A stretch of DNA of 64,000 nt from Emiliania huxleyi CCMP1516 (Eukaryota > Haptophyta > Isochrysidales > Noelaerhabdaceae): contig NW_005199878.1 of the NCBI RefSeq assembly GCF_000372725.1, positions 1-64,000 on the forward strand, in the 5' to 3' direction. The notes beneath the pieces are model-generated. The model saw only the letters and a list, made by a program, of their open reading frames with translations, did not search any database and was not told where the DNA came from. Both the position numbers and the translations under genes were made by a program. The first letter of the stretch is position 1; each line of letters opens with the position of its first letter. This document shows, one piece after another, positions 63,429 to 64,000 of the stretch.

Positions 63429-63760
63429 TCATACGCTCCTTCCTGGAGCCCAACCATGTGCGCCGCGATCTTCATGACCGCGGCAAGCAGGGTGAACGAG
63501 CCACGCCACGTACGTAGTGCATAGAGCCACACGGTTGTCCACTACCTGGCCAATGAGGTGCTCCACACGCCCACGGTAGTGCTGCACCGTCTTGTTGAAC
63601 CGTTGTTTCTCGAGGGACAGGTTCCGGCCCTTCCATTCTGCGATGATCTGCCGCTGCCCGACGTAAGCCTTGTCCCCAAGACCCCATACTCCCATGGCTT
63701 GATCCGCGCCTGCAGGAAGCTGGCCCAAGCGCCGCGCCCCCGCCGGTCGAATTTTAGCAT
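63429..63760 (-). pseudogene. PIF/Harbinger-type DDE transposase, C-terminal remnant
   Basis: The minus-strand frame reads VWGLGDKAYVGQRQIIAEWK (the D-K-A-Y containing the second or third acidic residue region of DDE_Tnp_4 enzymes), then LSLEKQRFNKTVQHYRGRVE and HLIGQVVDN (F-N-x-x-x-x-x-x-R-x-x-V-E-H-x-x-G). This is the usual C-terminal block of Harbinger-like transposases. Upstream (towards 63770) the frame meets a 10-bp tandem repeat and the rest of the gene is missing, so it is a truncated copy. Confidence 0.65.
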
Positions 63761-63775
63761 CTAGGCCGTTGGGAC

Positions 63776-63866
63776 ACGAGCTCGGGACGGCTCGGGACCG
63801 CTAGGGACCGCTCGGGACGGCTCGGGACGGCTCGGGACGGCTCGGGACGGCTCGGGACAGCTCGGA
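63776..63866. repeat. CTCGGGACGG 10-bp tandem repeat
   Basis: About nine units of GGCTCGGGAC with CTAGGGACCG variants. It abuts the truncated transposase and may mark the break. 63867-64000 shows no gene. Confidence 0.85.
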
Positions 63867-64000
63867 CACTTCCGAACATTGCTACTCCGTTGTGACTGTG
63901 CATGCATCCAGGAGTGCCAGAGACCCTTAGACACCATTGGCTTGGGAGGCGCAGCACAGTGTTTCTAATGATTAGCATCCCTTCTTTTTTAGGCCGAACG

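Overview
The window is nuclear DNA from a eukaryotic alga with a secondary plastid. The best fit is a haptophyte of the Emiliania/Gephyrocapsa or Prymnesium type; this is inferred from sequence character, not matched to a database. It is very GC-rich, with genes packed on both strands and cut by many short introns of roughly 55-110 bp. Many introns appear to start with GC rather than GT (GC-AG introns). Telomere-type TTAGGG runs lie inside genes. At least one protein has a signal-plus-transit presequence of the secondary-plastid kind. A selenocysteine-pathway kinase and a ciliary transition-zone protein suggest a selenium-using organism with a flagellated stage.

Layout. 1-10.1 kb: prolyl 4-hydroxylase (-, runs off the left edge), Dnmt2-type tRNA methyltransferase (-), a probable PA28/11S proteasome activator (+), a beta-carbonic-anhydrase-fold protein with every zinc ligand changed (+), and an unrecognised multi-exon gene (-). 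10.1-15.9 kb: repeat island with a 0.9-kb foldback element, two pieces of one LINE-like element, and a CCCH zinc-finger gene. 16.1-19.1 kb: ZnT9/SLC30A9-type transporter (+). 19.1-23.0 kb: repeats and a 2.9-kb terminal-inverted-repeat element holding a broken Cys-rich ORF. 23.2-30.6 kb: plastid PDZ protein (-), repeat debris, a large unknown gene (-), and a DUF2214 membrane protein (+). 30.6-34.8 kb: repeats, a sulfotransferase (+) and a DnaJ-type zinc-finger membrane protein (+). 35.0-38.5 kb: two abutting foldback elements. 39.0-51.98 kb: IQ/PH protein (-), ribosomal protein eS28 (+), methyltransferase plus MYND finger (-), acidic presumed nuclear protein (-), PH protein (+), and a KH plus telobox-Myb protein (+). 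52.4-64 kb: TA-flanked MITE, PSTK (-), TMEM231 (+), LTR-like debris, DUF218 protein (-), an LPMO-like secreted protein (-, one exon), and a Harbinger-type transposase remnant (-).

The genes form no operon or pathway cluster. The most striking theme is structural. In five genes a TTAGGG tract is bordered by direct copies of 20-29 bp of the host exon. In several more introns the exon edge is likewise copied on the far side of a simple-repeat filler. This looks like repeated intron gain or growth by local duplication. A gene for a putative telomere-repeat-binding protein (telobox Myb) lies in the same window.

Gene ends are more reliable than starts. Exon joins were inferred by eye from protein similarity and splice-site sense, with no transcript data.
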